A DNA stretch of 64,000 nt from Sphingomonas sp. CBMAI 2297. GTDB lineage: Bacteria; Pseudomonadota; Alphaproteobacteria; Sphingomonadales; Sphingomonadaceae. The notes beneath the pieces are model-generated. The model was not told the origin of the DNA. It worked only from the letters and a program-made list of their open reading frames with translations, and did no database searches. Positions 63,743 through 64,000 of this stretch are shown piece after piece. The stretch is taken from positions 124,001 through 188,000 of the forward strand of contig NZ_JAPDIR010000001.1 in NCBI RefSeq assembly GCF_029870595.1, written 5' to 3'. The position numbers were made by a program, and so were the translations under genes. Every line of letters begins with the position of its first letter. Position 1 is the first letter of the stretch.

Positions 63743-64000
63743 TCACTTCACCTTGAAAGCGTAGCTGCCCTGCACCCGGTGCGTGTCGTTGGAGACGGCG
63801 TGCCAGTCGAGCTTGTAGGCGCCGCGGGGCAGGGGCTTCGCCAGCGTCACGACCATGGTCTTGCCGTCCGGCGACAAGGCGGTGGTGAGCTGCATCTTCA
63901 TCGGTGCGGACATCTTCATGCCCGGCATGTCGGTCATCACCAGGTCGACGCCCGAGAATTTGTCGACGAGCGCTTCCGAGAACACCAGCTGCAGCCGCGT
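63743..64000 (-). CDS. copC: Copper resistance protein CopC, N-terminus beyond window
   Basis: The last 85 codons of CopC; the frame continues to the right edge (TRLQLVFSEALVDKFSGVDL). It is a small periplasmic beta-sandwich that binds copper. The segment MTDMPGMKMSAPMKM is unusually methionine-rich, suiting Cu(I) binding, and YKLDWHAVSNDTHRVQGSYAFKV is the conserved CopC end with the Cu(II)-ligand histidine region. Confidence 0.9.
   Translation of the reverse strand, partial: TRLQLVFSEALVDKFSGVDLVMTDMPGMKMSAPMKMQLTTALSPDGKTMVVTLAKPLPRGAYKLDWHAVSNDTHRVQGSYAFKVK

Overview
The window is GC-rich and its gene content and order point to a Sphingomonadaceae-type alphaproteobacterium. Signs are the cpoB-tilS-ftsH and nadD-rsfS-rlmH-envC-ctp-dsbB-coq7 orders, PtsP (EI-Ntr), EcfG-like and alphaproteobacterial LexA-like sites, and many short palindromic repeats of the kind scattered through sphingomonad genomes. 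I saw no rRNA, tRNA or CRISPR array. The genus is an inference.

Bases 1-5294 are an accessory island with visibly lower GC. On the minus strand it holds the end of a Tn5053/Tn402-type transposon (complete tniA, terminal repeat at 5270-5294). The transposon breaks off inside tniB and is joined directly to the middle of an Rhs gene. The Rhs fragment ends in a lytic-transglycosylase (SLT) toxin domain split by a frameshift at an A7 run; a -1 slip there restores the domain exactly. A secreted, immunity-like protein overlaps the toxin end by 4 nt, and a small putative lipoprotein runs off the left edge.

Bases 5344-20144 hold mostly small metabolic, envelope and unknown genes: a sterol-desaturase-like hydroxylase, a MipA porin-like protein behind an EcfG-like promoter, a TPP riboswitch and thiC, a RidA-family protein with a MITE-like element at its stop codon, a tandem pair of unknown proteins sharing an FSGRPNP motif (one with a papain-like C-terminus), an S41 lipoprotein protease, ung, and a LexA-boxed endonuclease III-like gene.

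Bases 20178-42056 are mainly housekeeping: ubiG, lysC, a TonB-domain protein, a nitronate monooxygenase-like enzyme, a PadR/membrane-protein pair, ptsP, a RodZ-like protein, cpoB, tilS, ftsH with promoter and terminator, proA, a parDE toxin-antitoxin pair lodged between proA and nadD, rsfS, rlmH, envC, a C-terminal processing protease, dsbB and coq7.

Bases 42059-50119 hold a GT87-like glycosyltransferase, a LexA-boxed radical-SAM DNA repair protein (TIGR03916 type), an Lrp regulator, a VOC protein, a secreted beta-helix/diheme cytochrome pair behind a 20-bp perfect palindrome, a DUF4130-UdgX fusion that forms covalent adducts with uracil-excised DNA in studied homologues, and a 41-residue membrane protein.

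Bases 50138-64000 hold a TetR-controlled YbhGFSR-type ABC exporter with its outer-membrane factor, an operon of a DUF4173 membrane protein with a response regulator and histidine kinase, a divergent YegD-like Hsp70, and copD with a copC cut by the right edge. Starts are chosen from ribosome-binding sites and overlaps; all functions are inferred by reading.
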